From Bacteroidales bacterium (GTDB taxonomy: Bacteria; Bacteroidota; Bacteroidia; Bacteroidales; UBA932): DNA of 29,292 nucleotides. A program made the translations under genes and the position numbers. The notes under the pieces are model-generated. The model was not told where the DNA came from. It did no database searches and was given only the letters and a program-made list of their open reading frames with translations. The DNA lies in assembly GCA_004552965.1 (NCBI GenBank), contig SFMU01000024.1:1-29292 (forward strand), in the 5' to 3' direction. Every line of letters begins with the position of its first letter. The first letter of the stretch is position 1. Below are positions 18,194 to 25,290 of the stretch, piece by piece.

Positions 18194-19336
18194 ATGACCT
18201 TTTCCAAGAATTCCTGGATAATCCACGGCTTTGCCCTGATGCATGCAGCGGTCTCCCTCGCCTGTCAGGCGTTGGGGATTGCAGACGATCTGATGCTGAC
18301 ACTCCTGACCATGTTCCTGGTAGTGATTCTCTGTCTCCGCATGAAGACCGGCACCCTGTTCATCATGCTGGCAGCAGTCATGGTGAACATCATCGGTTTC
18401 ATTCTCGGAATGGGTTTCGCGAAACTGCTGTCGCTGATAGCCTTGGCGCCGATTGCCGTGCATCCTGTTTCCACACTGGTCTCCACTGAGATAATCGGGT
18501 GGAGCACCGTCATGGCGGCGCGAATGGCAACTCCGGCAAATGCTTCGGACTCGCAGGAGAGCTCTTCGGTCGCAGGACTGAGATGGCTTCTGGTCGCCTT
18601 CATCATAGTGATCATCTGCCGTCTGGGATTCCTCTACATCAACAAGGGTACGGTTCCGCGGAGCCTGTTCCTGGAAATCCTCCTCAACTACCTGTTCAGC
18701 TGTCTGGCCATCATCGGAGTGTCCGAATATGCGATCCGCTACAGGATCAAGGCCGAGAAGGCAAGGGAAGAAACGAATCTCGCCCACTACCGTTACCTGA
18801 GACTCAAGCAACAGGTAAACCCGCATTTCCTGTTCAACTCACTCAATGTGCTGGATTGCCTCATTCAGGAAAAGTCCACCGCGGAAGCCAGCAAGTTCAC
18901 CTCCAAACTTGCCGAAATCTACCGCTACATGCTCAGGTACGAGGACTGCACTCTTGTCCGCCTCCGGGATGAGCTTGAACTGGTGGACGATTATGTGAGC
19001 CTTCTCAAAGTGAGATTCACGGAAGGGCTGGATGTCATAATCGACATACCTGAAGAGAGCCTCAACAAAAGCGTAGTGCCATGCTCCCTGCAGCTTCTGA
19101 TAGAGAACGCGACCAAGCACAACATGGTCAGCGCCTCTTCCCCGCTCCGGATCAGAATCAGCGTCGATGACGACAGCATATCCATTTCCAACAACTTGCA
19201 GCCACGCCTTTCGGATGCTTCTTCTACCGGCCTCGGACTCAAATACTTGCATCGGCAGTACGCCGACCTGTGCAGCCGGGAGATCGAAATCCTCTCCGAT
19301 GGCGGGAACTACACAGTAAAATTGCCATTGATATGA
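18194..19336 (+). CDS. LytS-like membrane histidine kinase
   Basis: A 380-residue kinase. Six hydrophobic segments lie in the first 180 residues (about 9-27, 31-50, 54-86, 94-111, 128-149, 157-181), with no extracellular sensor domain. A coiled linker (KAEKAREETNLAHYRYL) leads to the His_kinase family motif QQVNPHFLFNSLN with phospho-acceptor H211. The ATP-binding domain has its N box LLIENATKHN near 301-310 and its G box TGLGLKY near 345-351. The start at 18194 is the first ATG; a TTG 57 bp upstream would add residues with no family support. Its TGA overlaps the regulator's ATG by 4 bp, so they are a pair. The gene is divergent from the starch operon. The signal it senses is unknown. Confidence 0.9.
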   Translation: MTFSKNSWIIHGFALMHAAVSLACQALGIADDLMLTLLTMFLVVILCLRMKTGTLFIMLAAVMVNIIGFILGMGFAKLLSLIALAPIAVHPVSTLVSTEIIGWSTVMAARMATPANASDSQESSSVAGLRWLLVAFIIVIICRLGFLYINKGTVPRSLFLEILLNYLFSCLAIIGVSEYAIRYRIKAEKAREETNLAHYRYLRLKQQVNPHFLFNSLNVLDCLIQEKSTAEASKFTSKLAEIYRYMLRYEDCTLVRLRDELELVDDYVSLLKVRFTEGLDVIIDIPEESLNKSVVPCSLQLLIENATKHNMVSASSPLRIRISVDDDSISISNNLQPRLSDASSTGLGLKYLHRQYADLCSREIEILSDGGNYTVKLPLI

Positions 19337-20127
19337 AAGCGCTCATAGTAGAAGATGAACAGATGGCGAGAGCCAGGCTGATCCGAATGATAGAAACGGA
19401 TTTTCCCGAAGTGGAGGTGGTCGGCCAGACGGATTCGATTACCGGCACGCTGGATTTCCTGCGCCTGAACGGCGACCCTGACATCATATTCATGGATGTC
19501 GAACTTTCTGACGGGGACTGCTTCGAGATATTCCGCCAGCGGGATGTCACATCCAAGGTCATCATGACAACCGCCTATGACTCCTATGCAGTAAAGGCTT
19601 TCGAGACGGGCAGCATCGACTATCTGCTCAAACCGATAGGCACTGCAGCACTGCAAAGGGCGGTCAGACGTTGCACGGAATATTTCAGGGCCGCACAATT
19701 GCAGCAGACACCGAACCCTGCCGGAGAAGGCTCCGAGACAAAAGACTCGGATGCGGGGAAAATCATGGATGCCGTCCACGATGCGAAGAAATGGAAGAAA
19801 AGGATGCTTGTCAGGATCGGAGAGCGTTACCTGCCGCTGATGATAGAAGATATCGCCTTTTTCTACTCGGAGGACAAATACAACTATGTCTACATGAAGG
19901 ATGGAGTGCGATACCTTCTTGACCTCACAATGGACAAGATCTGCGAGGGTCTGGATCCGGAGTCGTTCTTCCGTATTTCCAGGGGGTGCATCGTAAGCCG
20001 TGAAACGGTCAGAAAGGCTATCCGCCATGCCAACGGACGGCTCAAGCTTGAATTGAGCGTCCTCACCCCAGAAGAACTGTTCGTGTCCAGGGCGAGAGTG
20101 GAAAATTTCCTGAGATGGTTCGAATAG
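19333..20127 (+). CDS. LytTR-family response regulator
   Basis: A 264-residue partner of the upstream kinase. The receiver domain spans about 1-120: acidic pair VEDE near residues 6-9, phospho-acceptor D55 in IIFMDVELSDGD, conserved TTAYDSYAVKAFETGSIDYLLKP with the Lys. A variable linker (about 125-155) leads to a LytTR DNA-binding domain (about 157-262: IEDIAFFYSEDKYNYVYMKDG, FFRISRGCIVSRETV). The start at 19333 is fixed by the ATGA overlap with the kinase stop. LytTR regulators bind direct repeats about 21 bp apart, and such a repeat lies in the region between this pair and the starch operon. Control of that operon, and possibly of itself, is inferred. Confidence 0.93.
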   Translation: MKALIVEDEQMARARLIRMIETDFPEVEVVGQTDSITGTLDFLRLNGDPDIIFMDVELSDGDCFEIFRQRDVTSKVIMTTAYDSYAVKAFETGSIDYLLKPIGTAALQRAVRRCTEYFRAAQLQQTPNPAGEGSETKDSDAGKIMDAVHDAKKWKKRMLVRIGERYLPLMIEDIAFFYSEDKYNYVYMKDGVRYLLDLTMDKICEGLDPESFFRISRGCIVSRETVRKAIRHANGRLKLELSVLTPEELFVSRARVENFLRWFE

Positions 20128-20179
20128 TCGGCGAACCGTCATGCAGGTTGAACCGAACGGCGGGGTGGAACTGCCTAAC

Positions 20180-20210
20180 TTGGAATATTTCAAAATTATA
20201 CCTAACTTTG
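20180..20210 (+). promoter_or_regulatory. Predicted rubrerythrin promoter
   Basis: TTGG (20180-20183), 19 bp, then TAACTTTG (20203-20210) fits the Bacteroidetes promoter pattern well. It lies in the 192-bp gap between the response regulator and rubrerythrin and suggests rubrerythrin is transcribed on its own, with a leader of about 100 nt. The -33 and -7 boxes share the 8-bp repeat CCTAACTT. Confidence 0.6.
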
Positions 20211-20319
20211 ATGATGCCGACTTTTGCCGGGAAAAGCCGAACGTATCGGTTCCATGTCTCGGCAACGGTATCGCAAATCAGTGTTAATTAATTGACCATC
20301 AACTATTCAAACAAGAATT

Positions 20320-20859
20320 ATGGCAACAAAGTATTCAGGAACCCAGACAGAAAAGAATCTGGAAGCGGCTTTTGCCGGTGAGTCGCAAGCCCGTAACAAG
20401 TACACCTATTTCGCTTCCCGCGCAAAGAAGGAAGGCTTCGAGCAGATCGCAGCTTTGTTCCTTGAGACAGCAGACAACGAGAAAGAACACGCAAAGCTTT
20501 GGTTCAAGGAACTGAACGGAATCAATGACACAGCGCAGAATCTCGCCGATGCAGCTGCGGGTGAGAACTACGAATGGACCGACATGTACGAAGGCTTCGC
20601 CAAGACAGCAGAAGAGGAAGGCTTCACTGAGCTTGCAATCAAGTTCAGAATGGTTGCCGCCATCGAGAAGCGTCACGAAGAGCGTTACCGCGCGCTCCTG
20701 AAGAATGTCGAGACTGCAGAAGTCTTCAAGAGGTCCGAGGTCAAGGTCTGGGAGTGCCGCAACTGCGGTCACATCGTCGTGGGCACCTCAGCTCCGGAAA
20801 TCTGCCCGGTCTGCGCCCATCCAAAGGCATATTTCGAACTCCACAAGGAGAACTTCTAG
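20320..20859 (+). CDS. rbr: Rubrerythrin (peroxide-reducing diiron protein)
   Basis: A 179-residue cytoplasmic protein of normal length for rubrerythrin. The N-terminal four-helix diiron domain has the ligand residues E21 (GESQARNKY), E54 and H57 (NEKEH), the EEEG cluster near 98-101, and E115 with H119 (AAIEKRH). The C-terminal rubredoxin-like iron site has C146/C149 (CRNC) and C162/C165 (CPVC). Rubrerythrin reduces hydrogen peroxide in anaerobes, taking electrons via rubredoxin; a rubredoxin gene lies 2.4 kb downstream. A bidirectional terminator follows directly. Confidence 0.97.
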   Translation: MATKYSGTQTEKNLEAAFAGESQARNKYTYFASRAKKEGFEQIAALFLETADNEKEHAKLWFKELNGINDTAQNLADAAAGENYEWTDMYEGFAKTAEEEGFTELAIKFRMVAAIEKRHEERYRALLKNVETAEVFKRSEVKVWECRNCGHIVVGTSAPEICPVCAHPKAYFELHKENF

Positions 20860-20878
20860 AAGCAGACATGACAAAAAG

Positions 20879-20912
20879 AGAGAGGATGACCGAAAAAGTC
20901 ACCCTCTCTTTT
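20879..20912. terminator. Bidirectional hairpin terminator between rubrerythrin and the DUF3868 gene
   Basis: AGAGAGGATGAC (20879-20890) pairs with GTCACCCTCTCT (20898-20909) with a single A-C mismatch and a 7-nt loop, flanked by A and T runs. It sits in the 86-bp gap between two convergent genes and can serve both. Confidence 0.75.
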
Positions 20913-20945
20913 CTGTATCTGATTGCAACGGAAGTGGCAGATCTG

Positions 20946-22358
20946 TCAGCGGGAAGAGGCATTGATCTTGTCAATCGCATCACCTGCCTCTGGGATTCCT
21001 GCCTCCTGAGCCTTCTCAAAGAAACGCAGCGCTGCATAGCGGTCTCCGGACAGCCATTTGAGAATTGCCCACAAATAGTCAGTATGTGCAGAATCTCCAG
21101 CCTTCAGAAGATACTCTTCAGCCTTTGCAAGACGACCGGCCTTGAGAGCGGACCCGGCAGCATTGATGTTGGCGATTTCATTGTCCGGATAAAGAGTGAC
21201 GGCGACATCGAAGACCTTCTCGAACTCAGGACTGCCCGGCTCGTACTTCGATGAAAGCGTGAAGAGCTCGTACAGACTCAGCTTGCCCGGAGACTTGAAG
21301 AAGACACTTTCAATCTCATCGACATCGGTGTAGTTCCTGATGGTGTAGTCGATGAAATAGTCGCTTCGCCTCAGTCCGGCATAGCAGCTCTTGTAAATGA
21401 AGGCATAATCCTCCGGATACCTGCTCTTGATGAGCCATTCCTTGGTGTCGGGATCTCGCTGGGAATGGTCGATGATGTCGAGAATCTCGGCCTTGTGAGG
21501 GACCGAAGAGGATGCAACGAATTCCCTGAGACCTTCCCAGTTCTCCGATTCGAAGGACGTGGTGATGAAATTGTCGCTGAAACTGTAGAGGTTGCTGACA
21601 TAGGTCTTGAGAGCCTCGGTTCTGCCCTTGGCCAGTCTGGTGTTGTTGTCATAAGGGCCTTCCGGAGAGGCGAAACCCTTGATTGACAAAGACTTGATCT
21701 CTATGTCGGAATCACGCTTGAGGGTGTCGATGCTGGCAAGAATCTTTCCGATCTCCCTCTGGTTGTCGCGATAGTCAGGATAGATGACAGTCTTGGAGAG
21801 AGGGAAATCGACATAGGCGCGACCTTCGACATGGCGGGACTTCACAGTCTCATATTCAGGAGTTATGAATATGAACTTGGGGATGTACTGAACGAAATGT
21901 CCCAGATCCACCATGTCCTCGTACCTTACCTCATTGCAGCATCCGTAAACCTGACGTCTGAGAGCCAAAGTCGAACCGTTCATCCACTCCTCGAAAGGCA
22001 GAGACTCCTTCCAGCTCCAGGTCTGTGGAATATCCTTTTCCCTGACACTGAACTCCTTGAATGCATCCGGGACACGGTTCTCGTTACGCTGGTACCAGAA
22101 CCACCTCCTGCGACCGTAAAACCCGACGGTGGAGAGGCAGGTGGAATCCTCACCGTTGATCAGCACCGGAGTAAGGGTGACGAGAGTGTTGTTCTTCACA
22201 AGCAGTTCTTCGATGTTCAGGTCGACCGAAACATCCAGATTGCTACCTTCGAGGGAAAGACTTACCCCGAGAGGATCGGTCATATATTCCTTGAGTTCCT
22301 GCGCGCCTGCAGCGGCTCCGAAGAAAAGGCAGATTGCTGCGAATATATATTTTCTCAT
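20946..22358 (-). CDS. DUF3868 / OmpA-like / TPR envelope protein
   Basis: A 470-residue exported protein (signal peptide about 1-19, ending AAAGA). Residues about 20-170 look like DUF3868, including the basic-aromatic GFYGRRRWFWYQRN. An OmpA-C-like part spans about 180-300 (LSIKGFASPEG at 224-234, NNTRLAKGRTEALKTYV), suggesting contact with peptidoglycan. The end (about 360-465) has TPR-like helices (NAAGSALKAGRLAKAEEYLLKAG). Such proteins pair with DUF3575 proteins near fimbrial (FimA/Mfa-type) loci in Bacteroidales; no fimbrin gene is in this window. It starts 15 bp after the DUF3575 stop with an AGGAGG 8 nt upstream, so the two form an operon. Function is not proven; an envelope anchoring role is inferred. 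Confidence 0.8.
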   Translation of the reverse strand: MRKYIFAAICLFFGAAAGAQELKEYMTDPLGVSLSLEGSNLDVSVDLNIEELLVKNNTLVTLTPVLINGEDSTCLSTVGFYGRRRWFWYQRNENRVPDAFKEFSVREKDIPQTWSWKESLPFEEWMNGSTLALRRQVYGCCNEVRYEDMVDLGHFVQYIPKFIFITPEYETVKSRHVEGRAYVDFPLSKTVIYPDYRDNQREIGKILASIDTLKRDSDIEIKSLSIKGFASPEGPYDNNTRLAKGRTEALKTYVSNLYSFSDNFITTSFESENWEGLREFVASSSVPHKAEILDIIDHSQRDPDTKEWLIKSRYPEDYAFIYKSCYAGLRRSDYFIDYTIRNYTDVDEIESVFFKSPGKLSLYELFTLSSKYEPGSPEFEKVFDVAVTLYPDNEIANINAAGSALKAGRLAKAEEYLLKAGDSAHTDYLWAILKWLSGDRYAALRFFEKAQEAGIPEAGDAIDKINASSR

Positions 22359-22366
22359 ATCGGTTT

Positions 22367-22372
22367 CCTCCT
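22367..22372 (-). promoter_or_regulatory. Strong Shine-Dalgarno site of the DUF3868 gene
   Basis: AGGAGG on the minus strand, 8 nt before the ATG, the same spacing as at susD. Confidence 0.75.
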
Positions 22373-22373
22373 G

Positions 22374-22982
22374 TTAGAATACATAGACAATGTTGAGAGC
22401 GGCTTTTGTCAGGCCGACATAGTGATTGTGGCGGTTTTCAAGCAGGGTACCGCATTCCTCGCATTCGTAGACATCATTGTCGATGTAGGAATATCCGACT
22501 CCCCCCTCGAGCTCAAGATTCCAGTGCTTGCCGAGGATGAATGCGTAGCCGTAGGAAAGGCCGGCTCCCGCAAACCATCCCTGATAGCGTCTCTGGTCGA
22601 GATCGTCGAAGACCTTGTTGATCAGAGGGACATCTGCGAGGACACCGGAACCGGTCACATTGAAGAGACCGCTGTGGGCATGTATACCGATGAAATGGCC
22701 GGAGAACCTGTCGCAGAACCAGTAGCGGGCTTCCGGCTGTACGAAGGCATGCTTGCGGAGCAGGCCGTTGTAGAATTTCCACGGCATGTAGTTTCCGCTG
22801 ATGTCCAATGTCCATCTCGGTGCCAGACCGACTTCGAGACCGAGATTGGCCGAAGCGGCTGCAGCATAGGGAAGATTTGTTTTCAAGGCTACGTTCTGGG
22901 CTCCCGCTTCTCCATGAAACAGGAAGAAAAGACACAAGACCGGAATGAGATACAGTCTTGGCGATGAATCAGAAAATTTCAT
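22374..22982 (-). CDS. DUF3575 outer-membrane beta-barrel-like protein
   Basis: A 202-residue exported protein. The signal peptide (about 1-28) ends GEAGA and is followed at once by NVALKTNLPYAAAASANLGLEVGL, the hallmark start of DUF3575 proteins. Alternating aromatic/hydrophobic strands (WTLDISGNYMPW, GHFIGIHAHSG, GAGLSYGYAFILG, WNLELEGGVGYSYI) suggest a small outer-membrane barrel. A CEEC pair near 174-177 may hold a disulfide or a metal. It is the first gene of a two-gene operon with the DUF3868 protein; a candidate promoter lies 50-80 bp upstream. Known relatives occur with fimbrial genes, but its job is unknown. Confidence 0.8.
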   Translation of the reverse strand: MKFSDSSPRLYLIPVLCLFFLFHGEAGAQNVALKTNLPYAAAASANLGLEVGLAPRWTLDISGNYMPWKFYNGLLRKHAFVQPEARYWFCDRFSGHFIGIHAHSGLFNVTGSGVLADVPLINKVFDDLDQRRYQGWFAGAGLSYGYAFILGKHWNLELEGGVGYSYIDNDVYECEECGTLLENRHNHYVGLTKAALNIVYVF

Positions 22983-23032
22983 AGTATGAATATACCAAAA
23001 TATACAATAGTTTCTTGGATATTACCAATTGA

Positions 23033-23063
23033 CAAATATAAGACTTTATGTCCAAAAATCAAC
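23033..23063 (-). promoter_or_regulatory. Candidate promoter of the DUF3575-DUF3868 operon
   Basis: On the minus strand TATATTTG (23040-23033) matches TAnnTTTG. At 19-bp spacing the -33 position is GTTG (23063-23060), an acceptable but imperfect box. Leader about 45 nt. Confidence 0.45.
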
Positions 23064-23102
23064 CTTATGTTCTCAAATATAAATGGAAAAGAATATGCTC
23101 TT

Positions 23103-23187
23103 CCGGCATATTCCCCGTTCCCGCTGAAGACTGAAGCCGAGTATCCCGAATGCAGAAGGAATTTCCATCAAAATACCGGCATATTCC
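23103..23187. repeat. 12-bp direct repeats in the DUF3575/rubredoxin intergenic region
   Basis: CCGGCATATTCC occurs at 23103-23114 and 23176-23187, with a further GAATATG at 23091-23097. The 314-bp region between the DUF3575 and rubredoxin starts is otherwise AT-rich and holds no gene that I can support. No clear -33/-7 promoter for rubredoxin was found; TATTTTG near 23212 misses the consensus by one base of spacing. Confidence 0.5.
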
Positions 23188-23296
23188 TTCATAATTTGAG
23201 ATAAAATTCATTATTTTGCATTGAACCGGACGGATGATTCCGTTGTGGCGGAATCACCGGGACCGGCAGTATCAATATAATCTAAAGAAAAGAAAT

Positions 23297-23455
23297 ATGG
23301 CAAAGTACGTATGTGATGTCTGTGGCTGGGTTTACGATACAGAAGAAGGCTACCCTGACGGAGGAATAGCTCCTGGAACCGCATGGGAGGATGTCCCTGA
23401 GGATTTCGAGTGTCCTCTCTGCGGTGTCGGCAAAGACCAGTTCACCCAGGAATAG
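23297..23455 (+). CDS. Rubredoxin
   Basis: A 52-residue electron carrier. The iron site has C6/C9 (CDVC) and C39/C42 (CPLC), with the conserved GWVYDTEEGYPDGGIAPGT and WEDVPEDFECPLC core. The start at 23297 gives the standard rubredoxin length; a longer frame to 23234 has no family support. It likely feeds electrons to rubrerythrin or other peroxide- and oxygen-reducing enzymes. Rubrerythrin is nearby but separated by a divergent operon. Confidence 0.97.
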   Translation: MAKYVCDVCGWVYDTEEGYPDGGIAPGTAWEDVPEDFECPLCGVGKDQFTQE

Positions 23456-23464
23456 AATCATCTG

Positions 23465-23568
23465 AAGGAGTACGCTTCGGCGGACTCCTTAAGTTTCGCA
23501 AGTGCGAGACTTAGACTTCTTGACAGAATCATCAAGTGTTCCCGCATGCGCATCAGACGCATTGCGGG
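23465..23568 (+). promoter_or_regulatory. Hairpin-rich leader before the ZIP transporter
   Basis: Four consecutive hairpins fill most of the 121-bp gap between rubredoxin and the ZIP gene. (1) AAGGAGT and ACTCCTT (23465-23471, 23484-23490) with an inner CGC-UUCG-GCG cap; this could be the rubredoxin terminator. (2) AAGTTTCGC with GCGAGACTT (23491-23499, 23504-23512), 9 bp with a 4-nt loop. (3) CTTGA with TCAAG (23519-23523, 23532-23536). (4) CCCGCATGCG with CGCA, a T bulge and TGCGGG (23541-23568), ending 8 nt before the ATG. The last could hide the translation start. It may be a metal-responsive leader or just terminators plus chance; I recognise no known riboswitch. Confidence 0.5.
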
Positions 23569-23576
23569 GATTTGTT

Positions 23577-24344
23577 ATGGAAAACATCAGTATGACACAG
23601 GTTTTGATCTGCGCTGCCGGACTGGCGCTCTCGACGACAATAGGTTCGATTCTCGGCTTTTTCATCAAGGAAGTCCCACACAAATGGAACGATGCGATTC
23701 TGGGCTACTGCGCCGGAGTGATGCTCGCTGCTTCCACCATCGGACTGATAGTTCCCGCAGCGGAAAGCGCCGGTCTGGAGAAATGGTGGCTGGTTCTTGG
23801 CGGAGTGATCGCCGGAATGCTGTTCCTGAATGTTCTGGATGTATTCATCCCGCACATGCACAGGATCGCCGGGCTGGACTCGGAAGAACACATCAACAAC
23901 GCCCACCTCAACAATGTCCTCCTCTTCGTGATGGCGATTGCTCTTCACAAATTGCCGGAGGGTATTGCGGCGGGCGTCGGTTTCAATTCTGAAGAAACTT
24001 CAGATGCCTGGGCTGTGGCTTTCGGAATCGCGCTTCAGAATATTCCTGAAGGCATGGTAGTGATCGCTCCCCTTATCATCGCGGGCGTCAGCAAAATGAG
24101 GACTTTCCTCATTTCCCTTGCCATCGCTATGCTCGAGGTTGTCGGAGTGATGATCGGCTACGGTATCGGTGCTATCTCCCGGATCCTTCTGCCGGTCATG
24201 CTTGCAATGGCCGGAGGGGCTATGCTCTACGTCGTAAGCGATGAAATGATTCCGGAGACACACGCACACGGGCATCAGAAGTTGGCTACATATTCATTGA
24301 TACTTGGCTTTGTCACCCTGGTGTTCATGGAAACAGGCCTCTAG
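23577..24344 (+). CDS. ZIP-family divalent metal (zinc) transporter
   Basis: A 255-residue inner-membrane protein with about eight hydrophobic segments. The two metal-site motifs of the ZIP family are present: HKLPEG at 124-129 (TM4) and QNIPEG at 154-159 (TM5), with a further E near SDEMIPETHAHGHQ (221-234), whose His residues may also bind metal. ZIP proteins move zinc or other divalent metals toward the cytosol. The ATG at 23577 is chosen over a GTG at 23502 that would read through the leader hairpins. The stop is 7 bp from the convergent cysK stop. Confidence 0.93.
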   Translation: MENISMTQVLICAAGLALSTTIGSILGFFIKEVPHKWNDAILGYCAGVMLAASTIGLIVPAAESAGLEKWWLVLGGVIAGMLFLNVLDVFIPHMHRIAGLDSEEHINNAHLNNVLLFVMAIALHKLPEGIAAGVGFNSEETSDAWAVAFGIALQNIPEGMVVIAPLIIAGVSKMRTFLISLAIAMLEVVGVMIGYGIGAISRILLPVMLAMAGGAMLYVVSDEMIPETHAHGHQKLATYSLILGFVTLVFMETGL

Positions 24345-24351
24345 CATAACC

Positions 24352-25275
24352 TTACTCGGCGGTGTCGAACAGGGCCGTCGAAAGATACCTTTCGCCTGTG
24401 TCGGGAAGGACTGCGACAATCAGTTTCCCTTCATTCTCAGGGAGGCGTGAGAGTTCAGCTGCAGCATGGAAGGCGGCTCCTGAGGATATTCCCACAAGGA
24501 TACCCTTCTTTCTCGAAAGGAAGCGGGCAGATTCGAATGCCTCTTCCGTGCTGACCGTGAGCACCTTGTCGACAGTCCCGGCATCATAGGTCTGAGGCAC
24601 GAAGCCCGGGCCTATTCCCTGGATTCCATGCTTTCCCGGAGCCCCTCCGGAAAGGACAGGAGAAGTCGCAGGCTCGACAGCATAAACCTTCACGGAAGGG
24701 TTGTGGCGCTTCAGGGTACGTCCTGCTCCGCTTACAGTTCCGCCAGTGCCGACTCCGGCAACGAATATGCTGACCTCCCCGTCGGTGTCCTTCCAGATCT
24801 CCTCCCCCGTGGTCCTTTCATGGACTGCAGGATTGGCAGGATTGACGAATTGCCCGAGAATGACGGCTCCGGGAGTTGCATCACGCAATTCTTCAGCCTT
24901 CCTGATCGCGCCCTTCATGCCTTCGGCGCCAGGGGTAAGAACCAGTTCTGCGCCATAGGCCTTGAGAAGGTTCCTGCGCTCGACGCTCATAGTCTCCGGC
25001 ATGGTGAGGATGGTCCTGTAGCCCTTTGCGACTCCCACCCAGGCCAGACCGACACCGGTGTTGCCGCTGGTAGGCTCGATGATGGTTGCTCCTGGCTTGA
25101 GCACGCCTTTCGCCTCTGCATCTTCAATCATCGCGAGAGCGATCCTGTCCTTGACGCTGCCGCCCGGATTGGATTTCTCCAGTTTGACTGCGATTCTGGC
25201 CTTCTGGCCTTCAACGCCTGAGATTTCGACCAACGGAGTTCCTCCGATGAGTTCGGTGATATTCTTGTAAATCAT
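24352..25275 (-). CDS. cysK: Cysteine synthase A (O-acetylserine sulfhydrylase)
   Basis: A 307-residue cytoplasmic PLP enzyme that makes cysteine from O-acetylserine and sulfide. Motifs: GGTPLV near 11-16, the PLP lysine K42 in SNPGGSVKDR, the substrate loop PTSGNTG near 68-74, the phosphate-binding GTGGTVSGAG, and GISSGAA and PDTGERYLST near the end. Length is normal. It starts 15 bp after metY and is likely co-transcribed with it. Confidence 0.96.
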   Translation of the reverse strand: MIYKNITELIGGTPLVEISGVEGQKARIAVKLEKSNPGGSVKDRIALAMIEDAEAKGVLKPGATIIEPTSGNTGVGLAWVGVAKGYRTILTMPETMSVERRNLLKAYGAELVLTPGAEGMKGAIRKAEELRDATPGAVILGQFVNPANPAVHERTTGEEIWKDTDGEVSIFVAGVGTGGTVSGAGRTLKRHNPSVKVYAVEPATSPVLSGGAPGKHGIQGIGPGFVPQTYDAGTVDKVLTVSTEEAFESARFLSRKKGILVGISSGAAFHAAAELSRLPENEGKLIVAVLPDTGERYLSTALFDTAE

Positions 25276-25290
25276 TTTCTTCGGGATTTG

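Noticed and set aside
23195..23218. A rubredoxin promoter with TTTG and TATTTTG
   Set aside because: Box spacing is about 12 bp and the -7 box is one base short, so it does not fit the promoter pattern seen elsewhere in the window.
23502..23576. A GTG start extending the ZIP transporter by 25 residues
   Set aside because: The extension runs through strong hairpins and adds a hydrophilic stretch absent from the family.
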